NCBI GenBank assembly: GCA_027603945.1
Contig: JADIIU010000068.1
Span: 1-64,000 of the forward strand
Reading direction: 5' to 3'
DNA from: Terramyces sp. JEL0728
Lineage: Eukaryota; Chytridiomycota; Chytridiomycetes; Rhizophydiales; Terramycetaceae
DNA length: 64,000 bases
The notes beneath the pieces are model-generated. The model was not told the DNA's origin, ran no database searches, and saw nothing but the letters and a program-made list of their open reading frames with translations. Shown in pieces: positions 63,120 to 64,000 of this stretch; the first letter of the stretch is position 1; every line of letters starts with the position of its first letter. A program made the position numbers and the translations under genes.

Positions 63120-64000
63120 TTAAAAGTACATTTTGCCATTTCGAAACCCTGATACAAATTTCGGGACATCTACCATGATTTGCCCAAACTCTGGGTCTTC
63201 TTTAGTCTTTCTGCTTTCGCCTACACGTACAACAAAATCAAACTTGTTCCACATTACATCGGTATCCAACATTGGTGTAATTCCGAATGCCTGGACTGCT
63301 GCAGAATTGACCATCACCGTAAAGTATGTGCGGTCGTGTGCAATTCTTATTCCAGGGCCCAAAGGTTTCTTTGCTCGCAGCCAAGGGATAAATGCAATCA
63401 TACAGAGGAACAAGATAAATAGCTCAATCACTACGAAAGCAATCCCCATGCCATATCCAAAATCAGAAATATGTATAATCAAGTAATCTGGGTTAACAAT
63501 ACTTTGTGGACACGCGTATCCTTTGGAAGGATATGTTCGGATCACTGCTGATCTTAAAAGAATGCATATCATGGTTTCTATGCCTGGTTCCAATATTGCT
63601 GGGTCTACAGCGATCATATTGGACGTTGTCCACCAAAGGAGCGGATTCACTGCCCCGTTGTACGTTTGGGGAAGTAGATAAAAAGAAGTTTCCCCTTCGA
63701 GCAGATTAACAAGCGATTGATATAGCCATGTAATGTTTGCCGGTGTTCCGACTTTTAGAATTTTCGCATTGTGAGGGGAAACAGAGGCTGATGATCCGTC
63801 TGTAGCGAATTCCATTGAAATTGAAGCGTTTTTGTGATTATACAACTGGGTAGTGCATAATGGGTATAATTGTATCGATTCGGCAGTGATGGCACATGCT
63901 GTGCTTCCGGTAAGAATTGTGGTTACTGTAATATTGTCTGCGGACGGCTGGGCGACATTATTAATGAATCCAGGTTTCGAAAAATCTTGAGGCTGTGCTG
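63120..64000 (-). CDS. Membrane protein with large outer domain (partial)
   Basis: The frame is open from the right edge (no start in the window) to stop 63120. The extracellular part is rich in Asn-X-Thr/Ser glycosylation sequons (PSADNITVTTIL, HKNASISMEF, TPANITWLYQ) and in small residues. A single strong transmembrane helix (GIAFVVIELFILFLCMIAFI) is followed by a ~90-residue cytosolic tail (WLRAKKPLGPGIRIAHDR, ending RNGKMYF). It resembles a receptor-like type I membrane protein. No family recognised. The next gene, the PRL phosphatase, starts 33 bp downstream on the same strand. Confidence 0.7.
   Translation of the reverse strand, partial: AQPQDFSKPGFINNVAQPSADNITVTTILTGSTACAITAESIQLYPLCTTQLYNHKNASISMEFATDGSSASVSPHNAKILKVGTPANITWLYQSLVNLLEGETSFYLLPQTYNGAVNPLLWWTTSNMIAVDPAILEPGIETMICILLRSAVIRTYPSKGYACPQSIVNPDYLIIHISDFGYGMGIAFVVIELFILFLCMIAFIPWLRAKKPLGPGIRIAHDRTYFTVMVNSAAVQAFGITPMLDTDVMWNKFDFVVRVGESRKTKEDPEFGQIMVDVPKFVSGFRNGKMYF

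Noticed and set aside
1..64000. Bacterial or archaeal origin
   Set aside because: Many ORFs are short and close together, but conserved eukaryotic proteins (CBP80, SART3, Rag GTPase, Iml1) are split by introns.
1..64000. tRNA, rRNA, CRISPR, transposon or IS elements
   Set aside because: I looked for B-box-like GGTTCRANNCC with paired arms, spaced direct repeats, transposase or reverse transcriptase motifs and terminal repeats and saw none. A tRNA search program would be decisive.

Overview
The window is eukaryotic nuclear DNA from a very compact, gene-dense genome with a standard genetic code (TAA, TAG and TGA all end genes). Open reading frames are repeatedly interrupted, but the interruptions are not decay. 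At about 100 places, removing one 19-23 nt GT...AG segment joins two frames and restores a conserved protein. I placed 102 such introns; exceptions are noted below. The gene content points to an opisthokont, most likely an early-diverging fungus or close fungal relative. It includes Iml1 and Gtr2 of the TORC1 pathway, Swa2/auxilin, an LCL2-like protein, a GCN4-like bZIP, a cytochrome b561 with a DOMON domain, and several families usual in animals and basal fungi (caprin, PRL phosphatase, ISG12). The species cannot be fixed from the sequence alone.

Layout. 1-13 kb: a G-alpha-like N-terminus with tandem repeats running off the left edge, an ISG12-like protein, a Cys-rich receptor-like protein, NAD kinase, a RING-H2 protein, the Rag GTPase Gtr2/RagC, an LRR protein, a universal stress protein, an FAH hydrolase, a seven-helix membrane protein, a coiled-coil protein, Dph3, and DOMON-cytochrome b561. 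13-31 kb: a six-helix membrane protein fused to a cyclic nucleotide phosphodiesterase, Usb1, an SH3 protein, an amino-acid permease, an unrecognised protein, GTPBP1, a caprin-like protein, NASP, SART3/Prp24, an LCL2-like protein and auxilin. 31-48 kb: mercaptopyruvate sulfurtransferase, Iml1/DEPDC5, NEMF/Rqc2, a coiled-coil protein, an arrestin, a GCN4-like bZIP, an ArfGAP, an FHA-BRCT protein and a CBS protein. 48-64 kb: a PX-associated-like protein, GMP synthase, TRMO, a UDP-glycosyltransferase, a CSC1/TMEM63 channel, CBP80, RNPS1, an alpha/beta hydrolase, a PRL phosphatase, and a membrane protein running off the right edge.

Shared themes. Gtr2 and Iml1 act on amino-acid sensing by TORC1, and the GCN4-like bZIP belongs to the linked starvation response. 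Usb1, SART3, CBP80 and RNPS1 are pre-mRNA splicing or mRNP factors in a genome whose introns are near the lower limit known for spliceosomes. A G-alpha-like protein, a seven-helix protein, an arrestin and a membrane phosphodiesterase suggest active cyclic-nucleotide/G-protein signalling.

The most notable observation is the intron system. It includes a 44-nt unit that reads as two complete tiny introns back to back with no exon between them, a GC-AG intron, a possible GT-TG intron, and a first coding exon of only 4 nt. I saw no tRNA, rRNA, transposon or CRISPR array.
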